A stretch of DNA of 64,000 nucleotides from Buxus sempervirens (lineage: Eukaryota > Streptophyta > Magnoliopsida > Buxales > Buxaceae): positions 48,007,220-48,071,219 of the forward strand of contig OX387186.1 in the NCBI GenBank assembly GCA_947561395.2, read 5' to 3'. Within the stretch, counting starts at the first letter, position 1. Every line of letters begins with the position of its first letter. The position numbers and the translations under genes were made by a program. This document shows positions 20,719 through 31,417 of this stretch, piece by piece. Under the pieces are notes generated by a model that saw only the letters and a list, made by a program, of their open reading frames with translations, was not told where the DNA came from and ran no database searches.

Positions 20719-22331
20719 AGCTGTGCGCACCTAAACCTGGCCTAGATCGCACACGGGGCACACCTTCAGTGCGTGCCTCGGGACATTCGGAGTCGCCACT
20801 GCCTGAGAGGTGTAGGCAGACACGGTGTTTGCCCTATCCGGGTCTAAGTCTGGTCTGTGGCTTTTCAGAGTTCTAGCTAAGTCCTCGGTTACGTCCGGGG
20901 AAGCCCTAAGACACCCCGGCCCGCCCCGTCGGTTTGACGGGTCCCTCGGGTCTCCCTGGTTTTTGAGTCAATCTTACCCTTCCTAGACCAGCATGCTATT
21001 TATTGGGTCTGGCGTGGCCCTTTGAAGGTGTGGGTCCCTTTTATTTTGATTTTTATCTTTTTATTTAATGGAGTGGGTCGGACCCGGGTCCCATTGGAAG
21101 GCCCGTGGGTTGCCATGGTTGGGCTTGGGGCCCAGTTGGGTTATTGGGTAACCCATTTGGTTATTTACTTAAACTATTTACACATGCCATGGGCTTAGTG
21201 GGCTTGGATTTGGCCCATTAGCCAAGGGTCAAAGGGCCTGGGCCTGTTTATTGAAAACAGGCCTGGTATAGGCCAGTCAAAAGTGGGCCCCACAAGTGGG
21301 CTCAAGGTGCCTTGGTGGGCCCACGGTCCAAAGATGGGCTTAAGATAGCCCAAATTGTTTAAACGACTGGTTCAGGCCGGTTTAGGTCGAATCAGGTTCA
21401 ACCAGGCCGGAAAATTATATTTTTTAGTTATATTTACAACTGCCCGTGTTTGTTATACGGTCCTACCTTGCCATTGAACGAAATCCGGTTAGGCTTGCCC
21501 GTGATGCAAACACGGTCCTGACCGAACCGCTCTGAGTTTACGAGCGCAGCCTATTTTGCATTTTTGTTGCCGATTCTTTTCGGGATCTGTTCCGTGGCCT
21601 TCTTAGGTGTTCTGGTAACGTCAGTTGGTTTTCTCAGCTCCTCTAGATGCTATATTTCCTTCATTTGGCCTAAAAGACCATTTTTCTCCTTCCTTTTGTT
21701 CTTCTTGAAGCAACTAGACCTCCTCTTGATTGTTAGTAGCCAAATTCAAGAATGGGAAAATGGGAGTTTACAGGGGAAGGTTTAAGGAGGATAAACTCCT
21801 TTGGTATTTGCAAGCCTCATTAACCAAAATACTTTTTTCTTTATTGTTCTATGAGTCCATCCTTTGTTTCATGGAGTATTGCTCATTTGCATGGGGGATT
21901 CCACCAAAACCAAACAAATTGATTAGTAAGCAGGTAATAAAATAAAAAAAGGAATCCAAAGTCACTCAAATGAAGGAATTCACATGTATATTAAAAGAAA
22001 ATAGCCATTAAGGTCATTACCACACTATTACTCCTGGATTTGTTGATGTCTGGATTCTCCGAGAAATCCGGCAGCGCTTCCGCGTCTCCTTGGATTTTCT
22101 CGATTGGTTTTGAAAGGAGTTTGGTAGAAAGCTATGCTCAAGGGAAGGTTAGGGAAGGTTTGGACATGGTTTTGGTGAGACAGGGGCAATTTGGGCACAA
22201 AAAAGGTTTGGGATTAAGGGTGGCAGTAATTTGGCAGGGGTTTGTCATGGGAACGTTAAGGGAGGAAGGGAGGGTCGGCCAAGGGATCAGGCTTGTTCAA
22301 ATGAGGGGGGGGGGGGGGGGGGGGCGGCTAT

Positions 22332-22340
22332 CTATTTATA
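22332..22340 (-). promoter_or_regulatory. TATA box of the Ogre 5' LTR
   Basis: TATAAATAG on the minus strand, about 715 bp from the LTR start, with C-rich sequence just downstream. Same context (CCTATAAATAGA) as in the two family-C solo LTRs. Confidence 0.65.
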
Positions 22341-22355
22341 GGCAAAAAGGGACAT

Positions 22356-22487
22356 GCCCGTATTTGAAGTACGGGCGTGCCTTACCCGTACTTCAAGTAC
22401 AGGCGTGCCTTACCCGTAATTCAAATACGAGCGAAAAACGCACATTTGCAAATCTTGCGAATTGACCGTACGGGACGCGTGTCCCGT
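22356..22487. repeat. CCCGTA/TACGGG hairpin array next to the LTR TATA box
   Basis: GCCCGTA/TACGGGC around 7-nt TTTGAAG (22,356-22,376). CCCGTA/TACAGG around CTTCAAG, the loop in reverse orientation (22,385-22,403). CGTA/TACG around ATTCAAA (22,415-22,429). ACGGGAC/GTCCCGT around GCGT (22,470-22,487). Confidence 0.82.
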
Positions 22488-23055
22488 CGTACAGCGACGT
22501 GTGTCTTCTTCCAAAAGCTTGCCCGTATTTAAAATGTTTGGATTTCAAACCTTTATTCAATTTGGTTTTTTGCAAGATTTTTATTCGATTTTTTAGATTA
22601 TTTTATTAAAAAGCGAGATTCTCCTTATTAAAATATTATTAAACACCTTTATCTTATTTATTTTATTGGTTTAGTCCATTTTTGCTACCTTTTTGCCACA
22701 TGGGCAGTTTTCTGAAACTTCAACTGCTCATAACTTCTTCATCTGGTGTCCGATTTCAGCAAACTTAGTGTCGTTGGAACCACCTATCCTTTGGGATCAA
22801 GTTTGGCAGCTGAATTGGGGTCAAGCAAAAAGTCAACTTTTCGTTCCCTAAAAGTTTGACCAACTCATATCTTTTTCATCTGGACTCCGATTCCAGCAAA
22901 TTCAGTTGCGTTGGAACCGTGTCGAAATGCTCTTTTCAATGAGATGAAGTTTGATGGCCAAATTTACTTGAATCAAAAAGTCAATTTTTTGACCCCTTCA
23001 GGGTTTGACTTTTCATTTTTATTTATTTCGGGGGTGCAAAAATCAGGTGTCTACA

Positions 23056-24748
23056 GTACCCCAAGATTATCTCGAAGAACCGTTAAACAGGAAAAGAGAA
23101 CTGAGGGAAACGAGAATGGAACGGAACCCTAGGTTGTTCTAGAACCCCATTTGATTGATATGAATGCATACTATATGTTGTTATATTGGGATTTTACACA
23201 CACACACACATAGCACTTGTTTTGTCGGATTCGGCTTATATTTCGGATTTATTGCATTCGTTGTGATAGATCTGGAATAAATAGCCCCAAACAATTCTGG
23301 GATATTTCTTATTTGTTTTCAACATGATTTCAAGCAAGTATTGAAGACCTCTAGGTCTAACCTCTCGGTTTTGGGCACTTTTGCTCAATTTTGGGGTTTT
23401 TGGCATATTCTTTCCAATCAGAGAGAATGGTGAGTCAAACTCGTGCCCCATTTCCTCCTAGAGGTTCCTCAATATCTTTTTCAAATGATTTTGATTTATC
23501 TTGCACGGATTCCACACACCTTATCACTGCTTTGAGTTGATTTTCTTTAAAAAGGGCTTAACTTGACAGCAGCTGTACCCCAACTTCGGACACTCATAAC
23601 TTCATCATCCGGATGAATTGTGGAGTGATTCCAGAGCCATGGGAAAGGTGAGGCTGTCTAGTTTATGCCTGAAAAGTTTCATTAATTTTTATCAAGCGGA
23701 GTTTTGACACCTCTCTGTCGAAGTTGATAGGTCAATTCAGGCCAGATTACGGAACCTGTCACTTCGACCGAACTCCATGTGTTCGTTTTAAGTCCGATTC
23801 GAGTGATTCTTGTTTCTGAGTTTTCCTTTGGAAGTCTAATTTCCAACCCAGTATGTTTCATAATTTTTTGACTCCATTTGTGTCGTGGGTAACAGATTTA
23901 CTCAGAACTGCTCAACAGCACTTTCCTGGGTAAATCTGTGATCTCCGAGGCCTGTTCGGGAGGTCACCCAAGGCACATCTGAATGAATTTTTGTATGAGG
24001 TTAGTTTCATTTGAAATATGGCCATACATAATTCATTCATACCAAATTTCATGGATTTATATGGAGCCGATTTTTCTAAATGATTTTCCAAACTTGCCCA
24101 CTTGTCACTTTTAATTATCTCCAGCAGCAGATTTCAAAGGAGAATAACTCCTAAGATTTTAACCGGAATGGATTGAAAATTTGCATGAGTCTTCTATCTA
24201 TCATAATCTTTTAAATGAATTTGGTTTGATTCAATTTAAATTAGATTTGAATGATTTTAAGACAAATGACACTATATTTTACCGAATTTTCCGGATTTGA
24301 CTCAATTTGGTTTTATGCAATGTTTGCTTTGATCTCCGTCTATTGGTGATATTCCAGAAGTGATATTGATATAAAAGAGGATCTGAAATTCATTTGGATT
24401 TCTCATGTGGACATATGACATATTTGTTTAACCATTTTCCAAGGTTTTTTATGATTTTAGCAAGCTTTCTCATTTTTTTAGCATGAACAACACTTGGCAA
24501 CCACCTTGTGTGGGTGAATGAGGGTGCCTAACACCTTCCCCATTCATAATCTAATCCCGTTACCCATCTCTGGATTTGATTTTCAAGTAGAGTTATTTTT
24601 ACTCTAGTATTTGCCTTTTTGCTTATTTTTGAAGCTTTTGATGCCCATTCATACCTTAAAATCTGGATGGTGGCGACTCTCCCATATTTACGTTGAGCCC
24701 GTGTGTTAATGGAGGGGAATCATCCCGGTGATTTTTCCATGTCTCACA
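23056..24748 (+). mobile_element. LTR fragment (family-C-like), plus strand, host of the Ogre insertion
   Basis: It aligns in reverse complement to the U5 half of the family-C solo LTRs (44,483-45,660 and 50,076-51,250). It ends in the same CCATGTCTCACA at 24,748. It contains the U5 word GGTGGCGACTCT near 24,668, about 75 bp before the end. Its 5' half is missing from the window because the Ogre element inserted at 23,055/23,056. The following base context is gag-like on the other strand, so this was an LTR inserted into another element. Confidence 0.72.
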
Positions 24749-25215
24749 GGTGGAGATGGTATGTTGGAAGTGGAGGCTTGGTTCTGGGCTTGGACTTGTT
24801 GGGCTTGCACCGCCAGTAAGTTTTCTAGCATTCGGGCAAGTTCTGCCACTTGCTCTTGCAGCAGGGCAAAGTCTTGACTAGGAACATCGGCTTCATTCTC
24901 AGTGGGATTCATGGTGCGAGCTCTTGATCTGGTCACAGGAGCTATGGTTGCAAATATATTGGTATCTGGAAAAAGAAAAATAAAGAAAGTTATCAGCACC
25001 AATTTAATCTCATTCATACACCTATGTAGGCATGTATACAAGCTAGGTAAACATGAGTTTGGATTTCTTCCCCCTTTTTTATCTTTTTTTTTTTTTTTTG
25101 AGTTGTTGGAATATTCTAGGGCTTCCAACATATCCCACAAGGTATGAAATGATTGGTACGAAAAAGACCAACCAAAGAGTTGTTGGAATATTTTAGGGCT
25201 TCCAACATGTCCCAC
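24749..25215 (-). pseudogene. Gag N-terminal fragment of another gypsy element
   Basis: Minus-strand frame with APVTRSRARTMNPTENEAD followed by a Gln- and Ala-rich coiled-coil stretch (LLQEQVAELARMLENLLAVQ). This is a typical N-terminus of plant gypsy gag. It is cut off at 24,748 by the LTR fragment. Upstream, on the minus strand, lie two copies of a 40-bp unit (GTTGTTGGAATATT word) at about 25,098-25,215, then a long tandem array. Confidence 0.55.
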
Positions 25216-25815
25216 AAAGAATGAGAAATTTCTAAAATTCAGAGGCTTTTAAACGGCTCAAAAAGGTTGTGTCTAAAATTCAGAGGCTTTTAGACGGCCC
25301 AAAGTATATATGTCTATAATTCAGAGGCTTATAGACAGCCCAAAAAGGTTGTGTCTAAAATTCAGAGGCTTTTAGACGGCCCAAAGAAATGATTTGTCTA
25401 ATATTCAGAGGCTTTTAGACGGCCCAAAGAAAAGATTTGTCTAAAATTCAGAGGCTTTTAGACGGGCCATAGAAATGATTTGTCTAAAATTCAGAGGCTT
25501 TTAGACGGCCCAAAGAAATGATTTGTTTAAAATTCAGAAGCTTTTAGACGGCCCAAAGAAATGATTTGTCTAAAATTCAGAGGCTTTTAGACGGCCCAGG
25601 ATATTTTTAAAAAAAGGTCTAAAATTCAAAGGCTTTCAGAGGCCCAAGGATTTTTTTGAAATATATCTGAAATTCAAAGGTTTTCAGAGGCCCAGGGATA
25701 TTTTTGAAAAATGTCTGAAATTCAAAGGCTTTCAGGGGCCCGGGTAAAGTCTGAAATTCAAAGACTTTCAGAAGCCCAAAGGTATTTTTGAAAAAGGTCT
25801 GAAAGCCTTTCACAT
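25216..25815. repeat. About 43-bp tandem array (TTCAGAGGCTTTTAGACGGC)
   Basis: About 13 units of TCTAAAATTCAGAGGCTTTT followed by AGACGGCCCAAAG, degenerating to the right into TCTGAAATTCAAAGGCTTTC units. It sits upstream of the minus-strand gag fragment, the same relative place as the arrays in the Ogre leader. Confidence 0.9.
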
Positions 25816-26207
25816 TGAGTAATAAAGAATGAACATAGTTAAATAATTTAACTTAATTAAGAATAGTAATTTTAAATTTAGTTTCATTAACATTAATAAG
25901 TTTAAGTAATTTTAGAGTTAGTTTTCTGTATAAATAAAATGATTGATTGGTATGGCAATCTTGGAATAACAGGGGCTTGCAATAGTAAAATGTCACTATA
26001 ATTTAATTATTTTGACAATATTTCTTAAATGTTGAAACCCAGAACATTTCAGACTGGATTTTAATTATTTTCAAAACATATCAATAAAATTTAATTTTCC
26101 CTTTCTATACCTTTTCTTCATCCTTGAAATAGTCACCATCGCGACAGGTTCTGAATGAGTCAAACCCTTTCACTCTCGCACTCTCTCTATCTTTCCATCT
26201 TCTCCAC

Positions 26208-26244
<37 letters not shown>

Positions 26245-26332
26245 CCCCCTTCTTCACGGCCCATTCTATGCTAAAAATTGATATTATTTTTACCTCAAAA
26301 AGCCTCTTTTGTTCTCATTCTCTTAGGTTTTT
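25816..26332. other. AT-rich stretch with a CT microsatellite
   Basis: No gene seen. A MITE-type end with AATTTAATTTTCCC lies near 26,090-26,103, and a (CT)n tract at about 26,208-26,248. Confidence 0.5.
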
Positions 26333-28302
26333 TGTTAGCACCTCATTTTTGCACCTCCCAAAATGCAGAAAATGAAAATTTTAATTGAAAAGTCAAACTC
26401 GGGGAGTTCAAAAAGTTGACTTTTTATCTGGTGTAAATCAGTCATCATACTTCTCACCACTGGAAAGAGGATTTCGATACGGTTCTAACGCCACTGAATT
26501 TGCTCAAATCGGAGTCCAGATGAAGAAGTTATGGACTGGTCGAATATGAGAAAAGCAAAAATTGACTTTCTGCTAAACCCTAGATTAGCTACCCAATTTG
26601 ATACCAACAGAAAGAACATCTCGACATGATTCCAATGCAATCGAGTTTGCTGGAATCGGAGTCCCGGATAAAGATATATGAGCAAAATTGTGTCTGAGAC
26701 GCGATTCGGCACATCTGCTAAAAACCTGAATTTGCTGCTAAACTCTAGCTCAATAGAGAGGATGCCGACCCGATTCCAATGCAATTGAGTTTGCCAGAAT
26801 CGAAGTTCAAATGAGAGAGTTATGAGCAACCCTAGGTCAAAAATAAACTGTCCATATGGCAAACTGCGCCACGTGGACGTCACCCTTTCTTAACCATTAA
26901 GTAAACAAAAATAATAATAATAAGGGTCTTTCTTAACCCCTAAGTAAAAAATATTAACAAAAGAGTCTTTCTTAACCATTAAGTAAAAAATAATAAGTCA
27001 CAAGTAAAAATAACAATAAAAAAGTCACTTTTGATAAAAATAATTAAAAATTGGTCTTTCTTGGCCATTAAGCAACCTCCCTTATAAAAGCGGAGGGGGA
27101 GGGATGCTCCAAAAGGGAAAGCAAGCTAACCCCCTCTTTGCCCTCTCTCTTCCCTCCATCCGAACCCCTCTCTCTCTCTCCTTGCCTTTTTGCTATACCT
27201 TAAACCCTTTCTAAACCTTGCCAAAGCTAAACCTTGCCTCTCCCAAGTCCAATAAACCTTCTATTTTCCTTCTATTTCCTTTCAAACCTAAGGTAGAACT
27301 GTTATGCTGGCCAAAATTCCCTTCTCCTAAACCCTTCAAAACCCCACATACCCTGTCCAAAACCCTCTCCAACTTTTTCCCTTCTCTTGAATCTGAGAAA
27401 GCACTGTTACGCTACCGAAGGAACCTTCAAGGGATTCCACACCTTCAAGCAACTTCCTAGGTAAGCTCCTAGGTGAGTTTTTATTTGTACATATGTAAAT
27501 ATTTAAGCATGTTATACAACTTGTTTTTATCACGTTGTTTTCTCTTAATTGGTTATTTTCCCTCTTCCCTTCATATGAGAAACACCTCATGGTAGGAAGG
27601 TGCCGTCCACTTGGTTACAAAAGCAAATAGAAGCACACTTTAAGGGTTGCCCTCGTCGTGTCCGAATCACTTTTTAAAGGGAGCATGTTCTCTCCCCCTT
27701 TCACTTCTAATGTACCCCATTAAATCCCCCAAATCCTTTCTTTATTTTGTTTCTTTCATTTTGTGCTTCTTTATGATGGTTTAATAGGTAAGTGGCCAAA
27801 CAAGGCCTCTCTTCTTGTGGTGCACCTCTGTGGGCTCACATAGGAGCCCAGACACATTTCAAGCAGCCCCAAAAACCCAAAATAGACCTTAGATTTGACA
27901 GTCCAATTTGATCCACTGTGAGCCTTCCAACGGGGCCCACACCCGACTCACCTCACTAAAAGGGCTAAAAAGATAAAATCAATAATAAAGGGGGCCTACA
28001 TCTTCAGTGGTCCTCACTAGACCAAAAATAAGCATGCTGGATTAGGAACGGGGTGAGACTAAGTTGACTCAAAACTAGGAAGACTCGAGGGACCCGTCAT
28101 TTGACGGGGCGTACCAGGGTGTTTTCGGACTTCCCCGGACCGTAACCGAGAACTTGCTTGAATCTCTAAAAAAGCCGCAGACCAATAAATCTTAGACCTG
28201 TATAGGCACCAAAGTGTCTGCCTGTACATCTCAAGCAGTGGCAACTCCGATACACCGAAACCCCAACTCATTCTGTGCAGCGCCCCGAGGGATGTGCGCA
28301 CA
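26333..28302 (+). mobile_element. Ogre-related LTR, plus strand, probably solo
   Basis: It begins TGTTAGCACC and its first 250 bp align to the start of the Ogre LTR. Its last 260 bp (28,040-28,302) align to the Ogre U5, including the shared GACTCGAGGGACCCGTCA-type block and the end GTGCGCACA. A TATA box (CTTATAAAAG) lies at 27,081-27,090. Flanks are TTTTT and CTTTT, a weak 4-of-5 target duplication. No internal genes adjoin it, so a solo LTR is most likely. A GTGGCAACTCCGA word near 28,240 is the U5 primer-like motif. Confidence 0.8.
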
Positions 28303-28436
28303 CTTTTGCCTGAATCTTTTGATCTGTTCAACCTTCCAATTCCCTGAGCTTCAGTTTCTGCTTGTTCTATCTCTTTCATCTTGGCATTTTTACGAGCATG
28401 TAAAAGCATGTTTGTGCCACGATCGTCTCCTTCCAT
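28303..28436 (-). pseudogene. Short open frame cut by the LTR insertion
   Basis: From a Met at 28,436 the minus strand is open for about 44 codons up to the LTR edge, with MEGDDRGTNMLLHARKNAKM and a Lys/Glu-rich helix-like stretch. The preceding 28,437-28,640 looks like a leader. I do not recognise the protein. It could be exon 1 of a host gene or the 5' part of a transposon gene, since the hAT-like end at 28,650-28,868 is adjacent and in the matching orientation. No continuation is visible beyond the LTR at 26,332. Confidence 0.3.
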
Positions 28437-28649
28437 GATTGAAAATCATCACTTGCGATTGCAGACACGATGGTTTTTCTAGTTATCAGATCTTTGTTTC
28501 GATCAAAATAAGCAAAATTTCGGATGAAGTTTAATATCTAGCAGGGATCGTACCAATTCGAGCCCAAATCTCCCCAAATTTGCAAGGTTTCTTCCAGTTC
28601 TTAGCTCTTGAGGAAGGGTTTTGTGTGAAGAGACGAGGTGATAACAGGG

Positions 28650-28868
28650 ATCAAAGAGAAAAGAAATAAAATATTACAAAAATGCCATCAATGAAAAAAC
28701 GGTTCATAGTTTTTAGAAACCAAAAGTTTTGATTTCTAAAAACAAGGTTGTTTTTCAACCATTTTTTTGAAAAACGATTTGAAAACTCTCTATACCAAAT
28801 AAGTTTTTGGTTTTTTGTTTTTAAGAACAAAAAAACTGTGTTTGGAAACATTACCAAACACCCTCTTA
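28650..28868 (-). mobile_element. End of a hAT-like MITE (GAGGGTGTTTGGTAA)
   Basis: Read on the minus strand it starts GAGGGTGTTTGGTAATG and aligns for about 210 bp with the left end of the element at 42,327. The opposite end is not identified; it may have been lost when the LTR inserted at 28,302. Confidence 0.55.
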
Positions 28869-29355
28869 GTTGTGCTGACATAGTTTTAGCATGGTTTTAC
28901 ATATAATAGAATTACATAACCCCCAAAAAAACATACCTTTTATGAAGACCTAATTGCTACATTAGTAAATCAATGATATATTTATAGCTTAACAAAAGAG
29001 CTGTGTCAATTATGAAAACATAATTGCTATAGATCACACTATATGAAATAAGAGGCATAGTGATCAAGCATGCAGCAAAAGCAAGAATGAGATGCAAGCC
29101 ACAGAATCAAACATTAAAATGGGGCATCCCATGATCGTTACAGATTGAAATGAATGAGAACTCTTTTAGAAAAATCTGTTTGTTTTTAAAACTCCAACCA
29201 TCAACAAATGAAACACTTTATTTCACCTGAAAAATCAAATTTAAAAAAAATCAAAAAGAAAGGAAAAACAAAACAAAACAGACCCTGATGGGTGCTAAGT
29301 TGCTCATGTATATTGTTGAATTTCTTTTTGAGCCTCTGTATGTACAAGACACGAG
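28869..29355. repeat. Duplicated segment, copy 1 (pairs with 35,220-35,868)
   Basis: Starts TTAGTTGTGCTGACATAG and matches 35,220-35,868 with scattered differences. The second copy contains an additional internal tandem duplication of about 140 bp. The two copies are in direct orientation on either side of the UGT gene. Non-coding. Confidence 0.88.
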
Positions 29356-29508
29356 GAAATCAATCAAAGAAGCCATCCAATAGAGCTATTATGAGGAAAA
29401 GAAAAACGAATTTGGATAGAAATAGAGAAATGGATGAATTAGACTTATCGTAATCGAGGCGAGATGTAAATCTCTGTGCTTAAAACCTTAAACGCCCCTT
29501 TTCGAATA

Positions 29509-30916
29509 ATTTCTTTTGTGCGTTGGGCTTCCAACATTAGGTTTCCAGAATTCAACAATCAAACATCTCGCCAGTAGATCACACAATAATACTTAGTGTA
29601 ACGACCCTCTGGGTGGCCATGAGAAGCTGGCATGCTTCTAGGTGGCCACTGCACGGGGACGTACAGCCCTAAAAGATGTGGGGGGGATATTGTGATATCT
29701 AGATCCCACATTAGAAACGGATGAATCCCCAATATGGTATAAGAGACTGGGAAAACAATCTAACTAGCGAGGCGTCTTTTGAGGACAAAACTGTCCGGGT
29801 GGAGACCCAAAGTGGACAATACCTCGTTGGATTGGGTTGTTACACTTAGAGAAGGCAAACTCTTTGAGTGTCATTCATATCCTATTTTTAGAGAGAACAG
29901 AAAAGGTTGAGATTGGGGCTTTATAAATACGTTCTCTCTGTTCAAAATATTTCTCTTACAACCAAGAAATCCTTCAATAAGTAGTGAATGAATCATTACA
30001 CATTAAAAAATCTATTGAAAACAAAGCATAACGGTCAAAAATTGCAATTGGCACTCGAGCGAGCCATGTGCACGCAAGCGAATTCAATGAAATAAGCTTC
30101 TGATGCTCAAGCGCGGTACATGCAGGGGACAAGCGTATGCTTTTGGGTTGTAGACAGCAATGCTTCTTCTCCGCTCAAGCGCTAGACATGTGACATAACA
30201 AGTTAAAAGACATTAGATTAATTGACATAAAAAGACAAGAATAAAATAAGGGATGGCCAAGAATCAAAATTTTGAGACTTCTTCAAGATGTTCAAACACA
30301 ACAATATCTTTCCTTATGGAGGTAAGAAGTGGGTATGCAGAGGCAATTTGAAAACGACCCTTTAAAATTATCAATCCATGCACATTTTTCAATAACCTAG
30401 AGCCTGAAACATCCCAAGCTTTAACTTTAGGGACTAATGTAATAAAGGTATGATCGATTTCCTGCGTCACACCATATCTAAATAATTCTTGGACTATTAG
30501 AATAATCTTGGAGGTTTCAATATCCAAATTTTAACGTATGCCTCTGTTTGGTAATGCTTTTTATAAGTACGCCTTTTTAAAAGGATTGTTTGGTAATGTT
30601 CAAGTGAAACAAGAAACTTTGAAGCAAAAAATCAAATTCATTGCTTTTTATAAGAAGCAAATAAATATTGATTCTTAGAAACAACAAAAGTTGATTTGTT
30701 GCTTGACAAGTCAGCCCTGATACTTTCAACAAAAGCCCTACCTCGTCGGTGTCCCCAACTTTTCTCACCGCTGATCTCTTCTTCCCAACTTTTCTCACCG
30801 CTGATCATATCTTCTTCATGCATTGTCGGTATCAATTATGATTTCCATATCCTTCTTCAATGGTTTAATTTGTTGTTCAATATTTTGTTATAAAGTATCT
30901 GTAGTGATAGATCTCC
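29509..30916 (-). pseudogene. LINE-derived segment, copy A
   Basis: It matches the second copy at 48,535-48,909 plus 57,238-57,865. The minus frame 30,527-30,264 shows EIDHTFITLVPKVKAWDV and GRFQIASAYPLLTS, resembling the segment of plant LINE polyproteins between reverse transcriptase and the zinc-binding domain. The frame is short and deleted relative to copy B. A 248-bp LTR-like insertion interrupts it at 29,597-29,844. Confidence 0.5.
29597..29844. mobile_element. 248-bp solo LTR-like insertion
   Basis: Starts TGTAACGACCC and ends GGTTGTTACA, with perfect 5-bp target duplication CTTAG (29,592-29,596 and 29,845-29,849). The paralogous copy near 48,615 lacks the insertion and serves as the empty site. 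TG...CA ends with a 5-bp duplication indicate an LTR inserted by an integrase. The size suggests a TRIM-like or short-LTR family. Confidence 0.8.
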
Positions 30917-31008
30917 TGTTTCGGCCCTAAATGTCAAGTGCTTAACCAACATAGTCTCCATAGACCTTGGGCTTTTGGGTTTGAGTCTCGGAAGAGGTGA
31001 CCAATAGG
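30917..31008 (+). mobile_element. TRIM fragment
   Basis: TGTTTCGGCCCTAAATGTCA followed by AGTGCTTAACCAAC matches the LTR of the complete TRIM at 47,505-47,891 (reverse orientation there). It then jumps to a GAGTCTCGGAAGAGGTGACC stretch that matches the TRIM interior. The middle of the element is deleted. Confidence 0.65.
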
Positions 31009-31414
31009 TTAAATTTGAGGATCACTTTACTTGGGACACATGCTCGTTATACATGGGATGTAAGCTTTTTATATGTGACACAAGTGAATTATACGTGGGA
31101 TACGAGCATATCATATGTGGGTGTTTTGCATATAATAAAATGACACTATTTTCTAATTATTTTTAAGAAGTGATCCTTCAGATCAATTATTTTTTAAAAG
31201 TGAACTTTTTTGCAATTCAACATCTCAGTCGACTGTTTTTATAAATATTTTAAAAAAGTGACTCTTTTTCATAATTTTGCCCAGAAAATTTTCTAACCGC
31301 AAGTTCTCGCGTGCATGTTTAGGCATGTTTGGGCTTTGAAGAGAAGGCTTATATTGGGTCTATGCAAGAGTTGGTTCAGCATGTAGACTTAGATTCTATC
31401 TTCTGGCTTAAAAC
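31009..31414. other. Intergenic, no feature seen
   Basis: Contains short repeats of an ACATGGGAT/ACGTGGGAT word near 31,040-31,120. No coding signal. Confidence 0.4.
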
Positions 31415-31417
31415 TAA

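Larger units (their letters stand above)
1..23055 (-). mobile_element. Ty3/gypsy Tat/Ogre-type LTR retrotransposon, nearly complete, inactive
   Basis: Minus-strand element whose 3' LTR runs off the left edge of the window. Order in the sense of transcription: 5' LTR (23,055-20,722), primer-binding site, ORF1, three tandem-repeat arrays, gag, protease, G-patch-like segment, reverse transcriptase, RNase H plus a second RNase H, integrase, polypurine tract, 3' LTR. An extra ORF upstream of gag and the doubled RNase H are established marks of the Tat/Ogre lineage. The two LTR ends visible (1-342 and 22,725-23,055) differ by about 8 substitutions and one 11-bp indel by my count, so the insertion is fairly young. 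Even so the coding region has several in-frame stops, at least three frameshifts and a 6-kb nested insertion at 7,364-13,422, so this copy cannot make its proteins. Confidence 0.93.
20722..23055 (-). mobile_element. 5' LTR of the Ogre-type element
   Basis: 2,334 bp, beginning TGTAGACACC at 23,055 and ending GTGCGCACA at 20,722 on the minus strand. A TATA box (TATAAATAG) lies at 22,332-22,340, preceded by a hairpin array (22,356-22,487) and followed by a C run (G run on the plus strand at about 22,305-22,323). U5 contains a second primer-like motif, GTGGCGACTCCG, near 20,790-20,803. GTACC at 23,056-23,060 is the likely right target duplication; the left copy lies outside the window. Confidence 0.9.

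Noticed and set aside
22040-22465. 141-codon plus ORF across the Ogre LTR
   Set aside because: Runs through a poly-G tract and the hairpin array in an LTR; not protein-like.
23190-23212. ACACAC microsatellite as a regulatory site
   Set aside because: Too short and common to support any role.
24660-24685. GGTGGCGACTCT as a true primer-binding site of a plus-strand element
   Set aside because: In the family-C solo LTRs with perfect target duplications the same word lies inside the LTR, about 70-75 bp before its end, so here too it is most likely U5.
25619-25813. 64-codon minus ORF with repeating FEFQTFFKN-type units
   Set aside because: Translation of the 43-bp tandem array.
29597-29844. A TIR transposon reading because the ends are inverted TGTAAC/GTTACA
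   Set aside because: TG...CA ends, a 5-bp target duplication and the empty site fit an LTR better. The inverted match is only the short terminal repeat usual for LTRs.
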